This document shows positions 45,628-55,248 of a DNA stretch of 64,000 nucleotides, piece after piece; the stretch's first letter is position 1, and each line of letters opens with the position of its first letter. Source of the stretch: Agrobacterium tumefaciens. Lineage in GTDB: Bacteria > Pseudomonadota > Alphaproteobacteria > Rhizobiales > Rhizobiaceae. The position numbers were made by a program, and so were the translations under genes. Under the pieces are notes generated by a model. The model was given only the letters and a program-made list of their open reading frames with translations, searched no databases and had not been told where the DNA came from. The stretch lies in the NCBI RefSeq assembly GCF_005221325.1, contig NZ_CP039893.1:124001-188000 (forward strand). The letters are read 5' to 3'.

Positions 45628-47024
45628 GACGATCTTTCCTGACTGTCGAGGGCTGCAAGTTCGCTCAACGTGACTGGCTTCAATGGCGGACGCACACGAT
45701 AGAGGCCAACATCCGGGGCGGCCCGACCTTCCGCATCCGCAAGAACACGCGCAATGGTGTATCCGCATTGACGGCCCTGACAGGGACCCATCCCGGCACG
45801 GGTGAAGGCTTTGATCTGATTAGGACCCGGCCGACCCGATGTAAGTTGGGCGCGCACGGATGCGACACTTACTTCCTCGCACCGACAAGCGATCGTATGG
45901 TCGGGTGGAACGAATATCGATGGGCGGGGGCGATACAGCTTGTCCAGGAACGGGCGGGTTGCAAGGGCCTCCCTAAGGCGTTTGCGTGTCGGTTCCGCCT
46001 GAAGGGTGGCTTCTAGCTGTGACACTCGTCCGGACTTGAATACAATTTGCAGACCCGTCAGCACGCCGCGCAGGCATGCCGCCTTTGCTCCGCCGATCCC
46101 GGCCCCATCTCCGGCGACAAAGATATTCGCCTCGGACGTTTCGCCCCAACTGTCGAGCTCGGGCGCGAAGCTGTCCTGATCGGCGTTCCAGACGTGTCGG
46201 CAGCCCAAAGCGAGGGTCGGATGGATTGTCGGGACAATGCCTTCATGAACGAGTAAAAGCTTCGCGTCGACAGTGGCGGACTGGCCGCTCGCCGTCACGT
46301 AGCGAAGGCGCTCAAGACTTTCCTTGCCCGTCGCTTCGATCTCGGCCACGTGCTGGATATACTGAACTCGCCGTTTGATCGACTGGAGCCAGCCGACTCC
46401 CTTGAGGATATCCATTGGCGCACTTTTCAACGCGGAAAAGAGATCGGGCAGCGCGCTGCTGATCTGGCCTGCACGAGACGTGTCAAGGAAACCCGCAATC
46501 CGACCGCCCGCTTTAAGAAGCTGAGCTGCATAAAGGAGTGAGAGAGGGCCACTCCCTGCTATCCAGACCGGCTCAGATGGGATGTGATCTGACGTCTTCA
46601 GCACGATCTGGGCAGCGCCGATTGTCATCACACCCGGCAACGTCCAGCCCGGAAATGGTGCCGGCCTTTCCTGCGCACCCGTTGCCAGAAGGAGGTAGTT
46701 CGCCTCGATAGAGCTTGCGGCACCATCGCGCGTGACATAGGCCCGCGGGCCGGCTTCGACCTGCCATACCTGCGTGCCTGGTTCGTAACGAGCGCTGCTG
46801 GCGCGGAATTGCCGGACGAGATCAAGCCCTTCCGCGTAGGCCTTGCCGAGGATGTCCATCCGCGGTGTACCCGAAACCGCTTCGATATTACGCCAGATCT
46901 GGCCGCCCGGGGTAGGCTGTTCGTCGACAACCAGCACATCCAGTCCGTAGCGCCTCGCCACGACCGCTGCCGACATACCTGCAGGCCCGGCGCCGACAAT
47001 GAGCAGATCAACCTGACGGCTCAT
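45624..47024 (-). CDS. Opine oxidase subunit A-like FAD/NAD(P) oxidoreductase
   Basis: A 466-residue flavoprotein like OoxA/NoxA and the HcnB/SoxA-related dehydrogenase subunits. The N-terminal FAD motif is LLIVGAGPAGMSAAVVARRY, and a second Rossmann motif, VWIAGSGPLSLLYAAQLLKA, lies near residue 165. Near residue 385 a BFD-like [2Fe-2S] region has ACRCEE followed by GPCQGRQCG. It overlaps both neighbours by four bases, consistent with a heterotrimeric enzyme made in equal amounts. It should accept electrons from subunit B and pass them on through the Fe-S subunit. Confidence 0.86.
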   Translation of the reverse strand: MSRQVDLLIVGAGPAGMSAAVVARRYGLDVLVVDEQPTPGGQIWRNIEAVSGTPRMDILGKAYAEGLDLVRQFRASSARYEPGTQVWQVEAGPRAYVTRDGAASSIEANYLLLATGAQERPAPFPGWTLPGVMTIGAAQIVLKTSDHIPSEPVWIAGSGPLSLLYAAQLLKAGGRIAGFLDTSRAGQISSALPDLFSALKSAPMDILKGVGWLQSIKRRVQYIQHVAEIEATGKESLERLRYVTASGQSATVDAKLLLVHEGIVPTIHPTLALGCRHVWNADQDSFAPELDSWGETSEANIFVAGDGAGIGGAKAACLRGVLTGLQIVFKSGRVSQLEATLQAEPTRKRLREALATRPFLDKLYRPRPSIFVPPDHTIACRCEEVSVASVRAQLTSGRPGPNQIKAFTRAGMGPCQGRQCGYTIARVLADAEGRAAPDVGLYRVRPPLKPVTLSELAALDSQERSS

Positions 47025-47314
47025 AATGCAATCCTCCGCCGTCCGAGTTGCCGCTCAATCCTCATTCCATCGCGAACCGAGACAAGACAGGTTTGGACAG
47101 ATGCACCGTCTACCACGGCAAGGCACTCGAAGCAGACTCCCATCATGCAGTAAGGTGCGCGCTTGGTTTCGGAAACTGGGGTCGTTCGTGACCAGACAGG
47201 ATCCTGACGCAAAAGAACTGCGGCGACACTTTCATTGGCCTCGGCTGCGACTGCCTCACCATCGATGTAGACCGTGATGGCTCCCTGGGGCACTTTATTG
47301 AGTTTCTTGAACAT
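47021..47314 (-). CDS. Small [2Fe-2S] subunit of opine oxidase
   Basis: A 97-residue ferredoxin-like protein with the cluster ligands in YCMMGVCFECLAVVDG and a fourth Cys in SVQTCLVSVRDGM (C-x4-C-x2-C-x11-C). Such small subunits (HcnA or SoxX-like) accompany A/B-type amino-acid and opine dehydrogenases and carry electrons toward the respiratory chain. It starts one base inside the stop of the upstream dehydrogenase and overlaps subunit A by four bases. Octopine and nopaline loci are usually drawn with two subunits plus a small Fe-S reading frame, so the trio fits. Confidence 0.85.
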   Translation of the reverse strand: MFKKLNKVPQGAITVYIDGEAVAAEANESVAAVLLRQDPVWSRTTPVSETKRAPYCMMGVCFECLAVVDGASVQTCLVSVRDGMRIERQLGRRRIAL

Positions 47315-48417
47315 TAGCTAACCTGCGCAACCGATCTGAGCTCGTGGGCATTAAGAGGAAACCCGGTGACAACTCGCTCAAGAAGATTTTCGCGCATCAG
47401 CGGTCCGAGCTCTTCGAGGATATCGTTGCCACGACCAAAATCTCGGTCATAACAAGCGCTGATGATGTTCACGCCGCTCCTGTGAAGGGGCGCGGTTATG
47501 CCGGCGAGCTCGGCAAGCAAGAGCGTCGGCATCAGGCCGAAGGGAACATCTTCAAGGATGTACCGTGTATCAAGGCTCTTCGGGCCCATCGGGTCGTTTC
47601 CGCGAGCAATGACGGCAACCGCCAATTCCCAGACACGATCACCTTTGACTTTGTGGGTTAGCCTGTAGTGATCGAACACGGTGCGGACATCCTTCCCGAA
47701 CGCGGAGGCGATCGCTACGCGCTCACGGTCGAGCGCCTCGATTAGGTTCCCAACCGCCGATGTTAGGTTCGTATTCTGGCCCCAGGACTCGCCACGCTCG
47801 ATCCTCGTCAGATTGCATAGAGCAACGGCGAGGTGGTTCTGCGGATTCAGATTGCTTAATGCGATCGTGAGAATGTCATCTTTGAGGTTGAACCGGTCAC
47901 CGAAGACGTTCGCGCATATCGCCAGTCCCGCGTCTGCGAAACGAGTTGGAACCGTTGCCATATCGACTTTGTCCCGGATGGTCCCGATGTTGAATGTGTT
48001 GGGGCCGCGTTGCTTGCTGGTCAGCACCGTCGTACTCCAGGCCACGATCGGGATTTCGATGCCGCGTTCGGAAAGACGCTTTGAGAGAAACAATGCGGCA
48101 AGGGACAGGTGGCTACTGATGATGACCGTGTGGTTCTTGCGGATGAACGGTATGAGTGTTTGGAGTACGGATCGGTGGCCGTAGGCCGGCAACGCCAATA
48201 CTATGACATCGTTTGAAGCCAGCTCTTCGGCTGAACGGCAGATCGCTGGACTGAACTCGCCTTCGATCATACCGGTGATCGTCAGGGCGGCTCCTTTGGC
48301 GAGGTCCACCGTTCCGGCCCCCGTGGGAGACCAGACGCTTGCCGAGTGACCTTGCTTATCCAGAAAGGCCACGTAGCCCATCGCGATTGCTCCGGCACCT
48401 GCAATTCCTACGCGCAT
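47314..48417 (-). CDS. Octopine/nopaline-dehydrogenase-family protein
   Basis: A 367-residue enzyme of the opine dehydrogenase family (N-terminal glycerol-3-phosphate-dehydrogenase-like Rossmann domain, C-terminal octopine dehydrogenase domain). Visible: MRVGIAGAGAIAMGYVAFLD at the start, DVIVLALPAYGHRSVLQTLI, and NLNPQNHLAVALCNLTRIER, which corresponds to the catalytic-His N-x-x-x-H region of the family. It belongs to the same family as T-DNA Nos and Ocs, yet it lies in the bacterial catabolic operon, upstream of the oxidase genes, behind bacterial spacing. A catabolic or epimerising role is more likely than plant expression, since it is outside both T-DNAs. The substrate is unknown. Confidence 0.85.
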   Translation of the reverse strand: MRVGIAGAGAIAMGYVAFLDKQGHSASVWSPTGAGTVDLAKGAALTITGMIEGEFSPAICRSAEELASNDVIVLALPAYGHRSVLQTLIPFIRKNHTVIISSHLSLAALFLSKRLSERGIEIPIVAWSTTVLTSKQRGPNTFNIGTIRDKVDMATVPTRFADAGLAICANVFGDRFNLKDDILTIALSNLNPQNHLAVALCNLTRIERGESWGQNTNLTSAVGNLIEALDRERVAIASAFGKDVRTVFDHYRLTHKVKGDRVWELAVAVIARGNDPMGPKSLDTRYILEDVPFGLMPTLLLAELAGITAPLHRSGVNIISACYDRDFGRGNDILEELGPLMRENLLERVVTGFPLNAHELRSVAQVS

Positions 48418-48520
48418 ATCTCACTATCCTTGCCACTATATGTAGCCGTTATGTATTTCCAATCATTTGAAACAGATCGAAGGTCGCGGAGGTTTGACCG
48501 CGATCATCGCAATTCCCGGT

Positions 48521-50368
48521 TTACTCGACTTGCACGACATGTCCGGGAGAAACCTCGACATACTTCCGCTGCGGAGGCACGTAGTCGATCGAACGAACAG
48601 GGCTCTTGATTTCGTCCATCTGACTGTTTCTCTTGATCCGGCGCCTTGCCGGATCCGGCACAGGCACCGCGGACATGAGCTTCCTGGTATAAGCGTGCTG
48701 GGGGTTGTCGAACACAGCTGCTCGCGGCCCGATTTCAACGATTTCGCCGAGATACATGACAGCGACGCGGTGACTGACTCGTTCGACGACTGCCATGTCG
48801 TGCGAGATGAACAGGAATGCCAGGTTCAGACTTTGCTGCAAGTCGAGGAGAAGGTTACAGACCTGCGCCTTAATCGAGACGTCGAGCGCTGAAACGGCTT
48901 CGTCGGCGACAATCACCTTCGGGTCGAGCATAAGGGCGCGCGCGATCGCCACACGTTGCCTTTGCCCGCCTGAGAACTCGTGTGGATAGCGCTTCATCAT
49001 TTCGGCCGAGAGACCGACCTTCTCCAGAAGGGCGGCGGTTTTGTCGCGTGCCTGCGCCTTGCTTCCGAGACCATGTTGGATGAACGGCTCCATAACTGCA
49101 TCGCCGATATTCATGCGCGGGTTGAGCGATGCGTAAGGATCCTGAAAAATCACCTGAATCGACTGACGAACCTTGCGCAGTGTTCGTTGGTCAAGCTTCA
49201 GCATATCATGACCATCGACAGTAATGCTTCCGCTTGTCGGATCGGTAAGACGGGTGATCGAGCGTCCCGTCGTCGACTTCCCGCATCCAGATTCCCCGAC
49301 CAACGACAAGGTCTCTCCCTCGTAGAGGTTGAACGATACCTTTTCGACGGCATGCACTGCACCGGTCGTTCGGCCGAATATTCCTGAACGAATTCCGAAC
49401 CGAGTGATGAGGTTCTTCACCTCAACAATTGGCGCCCTGTCCTTCGCCACCGTATCCCAGACGTCCGCGAGAGGTTTTAATTCGCCGCTTTCCGGGTCGA
49501 CGATGGGAAAACGGAGAGGCAGGTGGCTTTTTCCCATTGCCCCAAGCCTGGGCACCGCGGCAAGCAGGGCACGGGTGTAGGGATGCTTGCCGCGATGGAA
49601 GATTTCTTCGGTCGGACCGGTTTCCACCTGGTCACCACGATACATCACGATCGTCCGATCAGCGATCTCCGCAACCACTCCCATGTCATGGGTGATGAAA
49701 AGTACCGACATTCCCTCCTCATCCTGAAGCTCCTTAATCAGGTCGAGGATCTGCCCCTGAATTGTTACATCGAGCGCTGTCGTCGGTTCGTCTGCGATCA
49801 GCAGCTTGGGCCGCGATGCAAGCGCCATGGCGATCATAACGCGCTGACGCATGCCGCCGGAGAACTGATGGGGATATTCGTCGAAGCGTCCCTTCGCGTT
49901 CGGAACGCGCACTTTGTCTAGGAGGCCAAGAACCTTCCGCTTCGCTTCCTCAGCGGAGATGTTCTGATGAACGGTCAGGGCTTCGGCAATTTGCTTTCCA
50001 ACTGGCAAGATTGGGTTGAGCGAGGTCATCGGTTCCTGGAAAATCATTGAGATCTCGTTGCCGCGTACCTGTCGCATCTCTTCTTCCGAAAGAGAAAGAA
50101 GCTCCCTGCCGGCAAGGATTACGCGGCCTTCGATTCTGCTCGAGGCTTCCGTCAGCAGGCGCATGATCGACAGCGAGGTGACGGACTTGCCCGATCCAGA
50201 CTCGCCGACGATGGCGACGGTCTCCTTGGGGGCGATATCAAACGAGATATCGCGCACCACCGGGTTCCATCCATCTCCAGCGCGAAAGGAGGTGGTGAGA
50301 TTTCTGACCGACAGGACGGGCGCGGCAGAAGAGCCTGCATGATTGATTTGATCGGCGATCTGGTTCAT
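48521..50368 (-). CDS. ABC transporter ATPase, DppD-DppF fusion
   Basis: A 615-residue double ATPase of an opine or oligopeptide-type importer. The first half has [32 protein letters not shown] and [12 protein letters not shown]. The second half (from about residue 310) has [29 protein letters not shown] and [13 protein letters not shown] fused pair replaces the separate AccB/AccC-type genes, so this transporter is not a duplicate of acc. It overlaps the permease gene by four bases and is followed after 103 bases by the dehydrogenase gene. Confidence 0.92.
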   Translation of the reverse strand: MNQIADQINHAGSSAAPVLSVRNLTTSFRAGDGWNPVVRDISFDIAPKETVAIVGESGSGKSVTSLSIMRLLTEASSRIEGRVILAGRELLSLSEEEMRQVRGNEISMIFQEPMTSLNPILPVGKQIAEALTVHQNISAEEAKRKVLGLLDKVRVPNAKGRFDEYPHQFSGGMRQRVMIAMALASRPKLLIADEPTTALDVTIQGQILDLIKELQDEEGMSVLFITHDMGVVAEIADRTIVMYRGDQVETGPTEEIFHRGKHPYTRALLAAVPRLGAMGKSHLPLRFPIVDPESGELKPLADVWDTVAKDRAPIVEVKNLITRFGIRSGIFGRTTGAVHAVEKVSFNLYEGETLSLVGESGCGKSTTGRSITRLTDPTSGSITVDGHDMLKLDQRTLRKVRQSIQVIFQDPYASLNPRMNIGDAVMEPFIQHGLGSKAQARDKTAALLEKVGLSAEMMKRYPHEFSGGQRQRVAIARALMLDPKVIVADEAVSALDVSIKAQVCNLLLDLQQSLNLAFLFISHDMAVVERVSHRVAVMYLGEIVEIGPRAAVFDNPQHAYTRKLMSAVPVPDPARRRIKRNSQMDEIKSPVRSIDYVPPQRKYVEVSPGHVVQVE

Positions 50369-51243
50369 CGCTCATTCCTCGTTTTCGGATCGATCGCATC
50401 GCGCAAGGCATCACCCAGCAAATTCAGCGCGAGGACCGTGAGAAGGATTGCAAGGGAGGGGAAGACAACGAGCCACCAGGCGCTGAGGATGTTTTCGAAT
50501 CCCTCGCGGATCATTGCGCCCCAGGTTGCCGTGGGGGGAGCGACACCGAGACCGATAAAGGCAAGAGACGCCTCGGTACGAATAGCGGATGCCATCCAGA
50601 GCGATGCCACGACGACAATGTCGGACAGGATGTTCGGAAGGATGTGGACGCCCATGATTCTGATCGGCGTGAAGCCGAGGGACTTGCCAGCGTCGATGAA
50701 ATCGCGTCGCTTGACGGCAATTGTGGGTCCGCGTGCGACGCGGGCAAAGGGAGCCGTTTCGGTGATCGCAATTGCAATAATAAGATTCTCAAAGCTGGCG
50801 CCGAGCATTGCCGCGACCATGAGCCCAAGGAGCAGTGTCGGGAACGACAGCGTGACGTCCACAAGGCCCATGACGATCTGATCGAAGAGACCGCCGATAT
50901 AACCCGCGAGAATTCCGAGCGCCGAACCGACGACCATCGCAATCATCACGGAAAGGAAGCCAATCGCGAGTGAGATACGGGCCCCATAGAGCAGGCGCGA
51001 CGCCACGTCGCGACCGAAACTGTCGGTTCCCAGCCAAAACTGCGCGGATGGCGCGCTCAGGCGGTGAACGATGTTTTGCTTCAGTGGATCGTAAGGTGCG
51101 ATCATCGGAGCAAAAACGGCAGCCAGCACGATCAGGAGAAGCAGTCCGATGCCAACCCAGGAGAGGCGGTTGCGACGGAGTGCCGTAAGCACCGGATTTG
51201 GCGCCTTCTCAGGCTTTGCGGATTGCAAGATGATATCGGTCAT
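50365..51243 (-). CDS. ABC transporter permease (DppC type)
   Basis: A 292-residue inner-membrane subunit of the second opine importer. Features: first helix LSWVGIGLLLLIVLAAVFAP, the DppC mark FWLGTDSFGRDVASRLLYGA, and the ATPase-contact loop DFIDAGKSLGFTPIRIMGVH. About six helices. It overlaps the downstream ATPase and the upstream DppB-type gene by four bases each. Confidence 0.92.
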   Translation of the reverse strand: MTDIILQSAKPEKAPNPVLTALRRNRLSWVGIGLLLLIVLAAVFAPMIAPYDPLKQNIVHRLSAPSAQFWLGTDSFGRDVASRLLYGARISLAIGFLSVMIAMVVGSALGILAGYIGGLFDQIVMGLVDVTLSFPTLLLGLMVAAMLGASFENLIIAIAITETAPFARVARGPTIAVKRRDFIDAGKSLGFTPIRIMGVHILPNILSDIVVVASLWMASAIRTEASLAFIGLGVAPPTATWGAMIREGFENILSAWWLVVFPSLAILLTVLALNLLGDALRDAIDPKTRNER

Positions 51244-52181
51244 TTCGCGTAACTCACTCTTGGGTCGACAGCGGCGTAGATTACGTCGGTCAAGATGTTG
51301 ACGAGGACCACGAAGGTTGCAAACACGACCATCAGGCCCTGCAGCATGGTGTAGTCGCGTGACTGAAGTGCTCCGAGAATGAGCTTGCCCAGACCAGGTC
51401 GGGTGAAGACGATTTCGACAAGAACAGAGTTTCCGATCATCGTCCCGAAGTTCAGCCCGACCACCGTCACGATCGGGATAAGAGCGTTGCCAAGGGCGTG
51501 CCGGATGATGATGCTCTTGGTCTTGACACCTTTGGCGCGCGCGGTGCGGATATAGTCCTCACCCAAAACGTCAAGCATTGAGGAGCGGGTGACGCGGGCG
51601 ATATAGGCGGTCATGATCAGGCCGAGATTGAGAGCCGGCAAAGCCAGGCTTCGCAGATGATCAATCGGATTGGCCGTAGGCCGGCTCATCACCGGGAACC
51701 AATGCAGCCAGACAGCAAATGCGAGGAGCATCAGAATTGCCGAGACGAACCCGGGAAACGAGAGGCCGACGAGTGAAAGAAGACGGCTTGCATAGTCCGG
51801 CCATTTGTTGCGGCGAATAGCTGCGACAATGCCGAGGGGGATACCGAATGCCACACCGATGATCATCGCGGCGGCGGTGAGTTCGAGAGTATAAGGTAAG
51901 ACAACAGCGACTTCGGACAGTACCGTACGGCCGCTGACGGCGGAGAGCCCGAAATTACCGGTCACCATGTCACTCATGAAGCGGAGGTATTGAACGGGTA
52001 ACGGCTGGTCGAGCCCGAGCTGCGCGCGCAGTGCGGCGAGCGCTTCGGCACTGGCGCGATCCCCAAGCATTGCGACGGCGGCATCACCGGGCACCAGCCG
52101 AACGAGGATGAAAACCACCGTCAGCATTGCGAGCAAAGTCGGTATGGCCAAAAGGAGTCTTCGGATTACATAGGTTGTCAT
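51240..52181 (-). CDS. ABC transporter permease (DppB type)
   Basis: A 313-residue permease, first gene of the leftward operon. N-terminus MTTYVIRRLLLAIPTLLAML, typical of DppB; contact loop DYIRTARAKGVKTKSIIIRH; signature end region with ILTDVIYAAVDPRVSYAK. Its start lies 436 bases from the divergent LysR gene, which probably controls it. In the interval there is no supported gene; a 139-codon minus frame (52178-52597) ends within the permease start and looks like a chance frame. Confidence 0.92.
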   Translation of the reverse strand: MTTYVIRRLLLAIPTLLAMLTVVFILVRLVPGDAAVAMLGDRASAEALAALRAQLGLDQPLPVQYLRFMSDMVTGNFGLSAVSGRTVLSEVAVVLPYTLELTAAAMIIGVAFGIPLGIVAAIRRNKWPDYASRLLSLVGLSFPGFVSAILMLLAFAVWLHWFPVMSRPTANPIDHLRSLALPALNLGLIMTAYIARVTRSSMLDVLGEDYIRTARAKGVKTKSIIIRHALGNALIPIVTVVGLNFGTMIGNSVLVEIVFTRPGLGKLILGALQSRDYTMLQGLMVVFATFVVLVNILTDVIYAAVDPRVSYAK

Positions 52182-52571
52182 ATGGCAGCCCTTTCAGCAT
52201 CGATGCAGCTCACCAACTCTTCGTCAAGGTTTTTGGAAATTGGACCCGCGTCGATCGAAAAATCGTGACGCTTGGTCGACGAGGTGAACAATCGGAGATC
52301 TAGCCCGGAAAGACGCGGTATAGGGCACGCGAAGGCTGGGCTTGGCCTCGTCCGACCGATACGTCTGAAATTCAGCGAATGAGATGACATATTGGCGACG
52401 GCCAACACGCGCCACCCAGAGTCACAGGTGCGTGGGCGGCCAATGGTCGGGTGATGACATCGCGATATTATTGCGACCTCACCGACGCCTGTTTCAGGCG
52501 GGAAAAGTTCGATAGACACGGCGGTAGTTCCCCATATTATTATTGTAACTTCAAACCCGCAGGGGTAGAAA

Positions 52572-52613
52572 GTCAAAGTCGAAAAATTTGGCTTCATATT
52601 CGCGTGGGTTATA
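52572..52613. promoter_or_regulatory. Putative LysR operator, copy 1
   Basis: This 42-base block matches the block at 55203-55244 at 32 positions with no gaps. Shared anchors are GTCAAAGTCG at its left and TATTCGC-N2-GGGTTATA at its right, the latter containing a T-N11-A dyad as LysR regulators prefer. It ends five bases before the LysR start codon, so it could serve autoregulation and the divergent permease operon. Confidence 0.65.
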
Positions 52614-52617
52614 GTTC

Positions 52618-53520
52618 ATGAGAAATCCGAGCCTTCGGCAACTCGAAGGTTTAATAGCGGTTGTTGAAACCGGGACTGTGAGCCGTGCATCGGAGGTCCT
52701 GCGGATTTCCCAGCCCGCGGCCAGCAAGCTGATCCAGGACCTGGAGTTGGACAGTGGTTTGAAGCTGTTCGAGAGAGAGAGCGGGCGGCTTGTCCCGACG
52801 GGTCGTGGAATGCGTCTCTACGAGGAAATCAAGCGCATCTTTGGTGGTGTCAATCAGGTCGCCCGCGCCGTTGAAGCGATGCGGAGAGAGGAATCTGGCC
52901 ATCTCGTGATCGGCGTGATGCCGAGCCTGTCGGGTCCTTTTCTCGGTCGGGTCGTCGCGGGTTTTAGATCCCGTTATCCGGACGTATTTGTGGAAATCGA
53001 GACGCAAGCGTCTCAGTTTCTGACGGAATCGGTTCTTCTGGGACGTATTGATCTCGCGCTGGTCAAGAGTGGACTGGAGCATCCGACGATCATTGTTGAA
53101 CCCATAGACAGCCCGCCCATGGCGGCAGTTTTGCCGTTAGGCCACCACTTGTTGGAAAAGTCTGAGCTCAGCCCGGTGGAACTTGCCTCAGAGCCCTTCG
53201 TCGCGTTCGGCGACTCAAGCCGAACGCGCATAAAAGTCGATGCGGCATTCGAGGCGCACGGCTTGAAGCCAAAAATTACGTTGGAAGCAGCGACAGCGCC
53301 GAATGTCGCGGAATTCATTGCTGCTGGGCTGGGCGTTACGGTGTCGGATCCAATTTCGATGGAATGCGTCAAGGGACGCGTTGCATTGCGTCCATTTCTC
53401 CCAAGCATTGATGCCGAGTACAGGCTTTATCGCCCGGCACGAGCCCGGCACACGGATCTGGTGCTGGAATTTTCTCGAGAGGTGCATCTGGCCGCAGCCA
53501 ACACCACACTTGCCATCTAA
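52618..53520 (+). CDS. LysR-type regulator of the second opine locus
   Basis: A 300-residue LysR-family regulator of the kind that controls opine loci (OccR, NocR). The N-terminal winged HTH is GTVSRASEVLRISQPAASKL, residues 18-37, followed by FERESGRLVPTGRG. The effector domain contains GHLVIGVMPSLSGPFLGRVV and ends normally. It lies between the binding-protein gene and the transporter/enzyme operon and faces the latter. Both flanking promoters carry the same 42-bp block. The inducer is presumably the imported opine. Confidence 0.9.
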   Translation: MRNPSLRQLEGLIAVVETGTVSRASEVLRISQPAASKLIQDLELDSGLKLFERESGRLVPTGRGMRLYEEIKRIFGGVNQVARAVEAMRREESGHLVIGVMPSLSGPFLGRVVAGFRSRYPDVFVEIETQASQFLTESVLLGRIDLALVKSGLEHPTIIVEPIDSPPMAAVLPLGHHLLEKSELSPVELASEPFVAFGDSSRTRIKVDAAFEAHGLKPKITLEAATAPNVAEFIAAGLGVTVSDPISMECVKGRVALRPFLPSIDAEYRLYRPARARHTDLVLEFSREVHLAAANTTLAI

Positions 53521-53527
53521 AACAAGA

Positions 53528-53570
53528 CCCCGGCCAGCAACTCTCCAAGAGGAGGAAACGTAGGCCGGGG
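53528..53570. terminator. Candidate bidirectional terminator between convergent genes
   Basis: Arms CCCCGGCC (53528-53535) and GGCCGGGG (53563-53570) pair perfectly, with a small inner CTCT/AGAG stem. It lies between the LysR stop (53520) and the stop of the convergent binding-protein gene (53595). There is no clear T-run, so the call is moderate. Confidence 0.5.
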
Positions 53571-53594
53571 CAAGGTGGGGAGGCTTGAGACGGG

Positions 53595-55154
53595 CTACTG
53601 CTTGAACGTCGTGTTTTCCGTGATCGGCGGCGCCAGATTCAACGCGCCTTCGAGTTCGTACCCATAGTCAAGCTCGTTCTTACGAACCCAAACCTGCATC
53701 AGGTTGAAAAGCGGGATTCCGCAGACCTGATCATAGATCTTGTGCTGCGCGTCCGACCAAGCCTTCAAACGTTCAGGATCGGTTGCAGCCTTGCGGCCTG
53801 CTTCGATCTCCGCATCGGCGGCATCGCAATGCGAGAAATTGGTGACTGCCGTCGGCTTTCCGATCGAGGCATTGGAATGGTAGAACTGGCTGAGATAGCT
53901 GTCGGCAACGGGATAACGCGCGGCACCATAGAAGACGACGTCGCTGAGATCCTTGCGGCTCTGTTCCTGATAGGTTGCGTGATCGGCCACCTGCATGTCC
54001 ATATTAATGCCGACCTCCGACAACTGGCCCTGCACGACCTGCATGATCGGCTGCTGCGCGGTGGCCGATGAGACGATGGCCTTGATCGTCAAGCCGTTGC
54101 CCAAACCGGCTTCCGTGAGAAGCTTCCTGGATAATTCCGGATCGTACTTATAGCTCCAGGTGCAGTCTTCACCAAGAAAACCCGGTGGGACGACCGAGCA
54201 ACCCTTCTGTCCGACGCCCGCCCCGACGAATTCAACGATCTGATCGACGTTCACAGCATGTGCTATTGCCTGACGCACTTTGACGTTATCAAGGGGCTTG
54301 TGAGCCTGATTAAGGAACAGCGTGCGATATTCGCCCGGTGCGAAGATATCGACCGTTGAACCATCCCATGCCTTGGCCTGATCGACCCAGCGCTGCTCGC
54401 GCTTGCCGTATATAAGATCGAGCTCACCGGAGCGGAACGCAAGTTCGCGGCTCGCGTCCGAGGGAATGAGATTGTACTGGATGCCGTCCAGTTTCGGCTT
54501 GCCGCGGAAATAGTCCGGGAAAGCCTTCAGCGTTACCGATTGCTGCGTGACCGCGTTCTCGAACATGAAAGGCCCGGTTCCGATCGGACGGAGTTTGAAG
54601 TCGGCTCCCAGCTTCTCAGCTGCCTTTTTGCTGATGATATTGCCGCCGTGGTAGTTTGCGATCAGGCCCAGGAAGCCTGGAACCGGGCTGTTCAAGGTGA
54701 TCTTCACGGTCAGTGGGTCGATCGCTTCGATCGATTTGACTTCGGTGAAGTCGTTCGAAAAAGATGACGTTTTCGGATTCTTTGCACGCTCCAGGGAGTA
54801 GACGACGTCCTCGGACGTCACCGTGCCGTAGTCACCGTGAAACTTGACGCCATTTCTCAGATGGAAAGTCCAGACCAGACCGTCCGGCGTAGTTTCCCAC
54901 TTTTCGGCAAGATCCGGCTCGATCTTTGTCGGGTCCGCGCTGCCGGGGGGGAAGCGAACAAGGCCGTTGAACATCCATGAGACGACACCGACATCGACGG
55001 TGGCGGTGGCCCTGGTCGGATCAAGCGTGGCGACGTTTTCGGCGGCAGCACCGACGCGTAGCGTGGCTGCCTCTGCGGCACACGGAAGTGCAGCTGTCGA
55101 CAGAAAAGTTGCGATTAGCGCGGAAAGGTTCAATTTCCCAGTGTGAGATATCAT
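53595..55154 (-). CDS. Periplasmic opine/peptide-binding protein (SBP family 5)
   Basis: The solute-binding component of the second opine importer, 519 residues. The start is ATG 55154 with AAAGGAGG six bases ahead; the frame extends to 55181 but without a ribosome site. A Sec signal peptide is clear: NLSALIATFLSTAALPCAAEA, cut after AEA. Family features include LAEKWETTPDGLVWTFHLRN and VKFHGDYGTVTSEDVVYSLE. It is transcribed from its own promoter, which carries operator copy 2, and is separated from the permease genes by the convergent LysR gene. Confidence 0.92.
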   Translation of the reverse strand: MISHTGKLNLSALIATFLSTAALPCAAEAATLRVGAAAENVATLDPTRATATVDVGVVSWMFNGLVRFPPGSADPTKIEPDLAEKWETTPDGLVWTFHLRNGVKFHGDYGTVTSEDVVYSLERAKNPKTSSFSNDFTEVKSIEAIDPLTVKITLNSPVPGFLGLIANYHGGNIISKKAAEKLGADFKLRPIGTGPFMFENAVTQQSVTLKAFPDYFRGKPKLDGIQYNLIPSDASRELAFRSGELDLIYGKREQRWVDQAKAWDGSTVDIFAPGEYRTLFLNQAHKPLDNVKVRQAIAHAVNVDQIVEFVGAGVGQKGCSVVPPGFLGEDCTWSYKYDPELSRKLLTEAGLGNGLTIKAIVSSATAQQPIMQVVQGQLSEVGINMDMQVADHATYQEQSRKDLSDVVFYGAARYPVADSYLSQFYHSNASIGKPTAVTNFSHCDAADAEIEAGRKAATDPERLKAWSDAQHKIYDQVCGIPLFNLMQVWVRKNELDYGYELEGALNLAPPITENTTFKQ

Positions 55155-55202
55155 GTTCGCCTCCTTTGTTATTGTTTCCACTAAATTTCAAAGGCGTATA
55201 AG

Positions 55203-55244
55203 TGTCAAAGTCGCTGATTTGGGCGTGGTATTCGCACGGGTTAT
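55203..55244. promoter_or_regulatory. Putative LysR operator, copy 2
   Basis: The partner of the 52572-52613 block (32 of 42 bases identical, same orientation). It starts 49 bases upstream of the binding-protein ATG, a normal activation distance for a LysR regulator. Confidence 0.65.
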
Positions 55245-55248
55245 ATTT

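Noticed and set aside
52178..52597. 139-codon minus frame between the DppB-type gene and LysR
   Set aside because: No ribosome site or domain; it covers the regulatory interval and overlaps the permease start.
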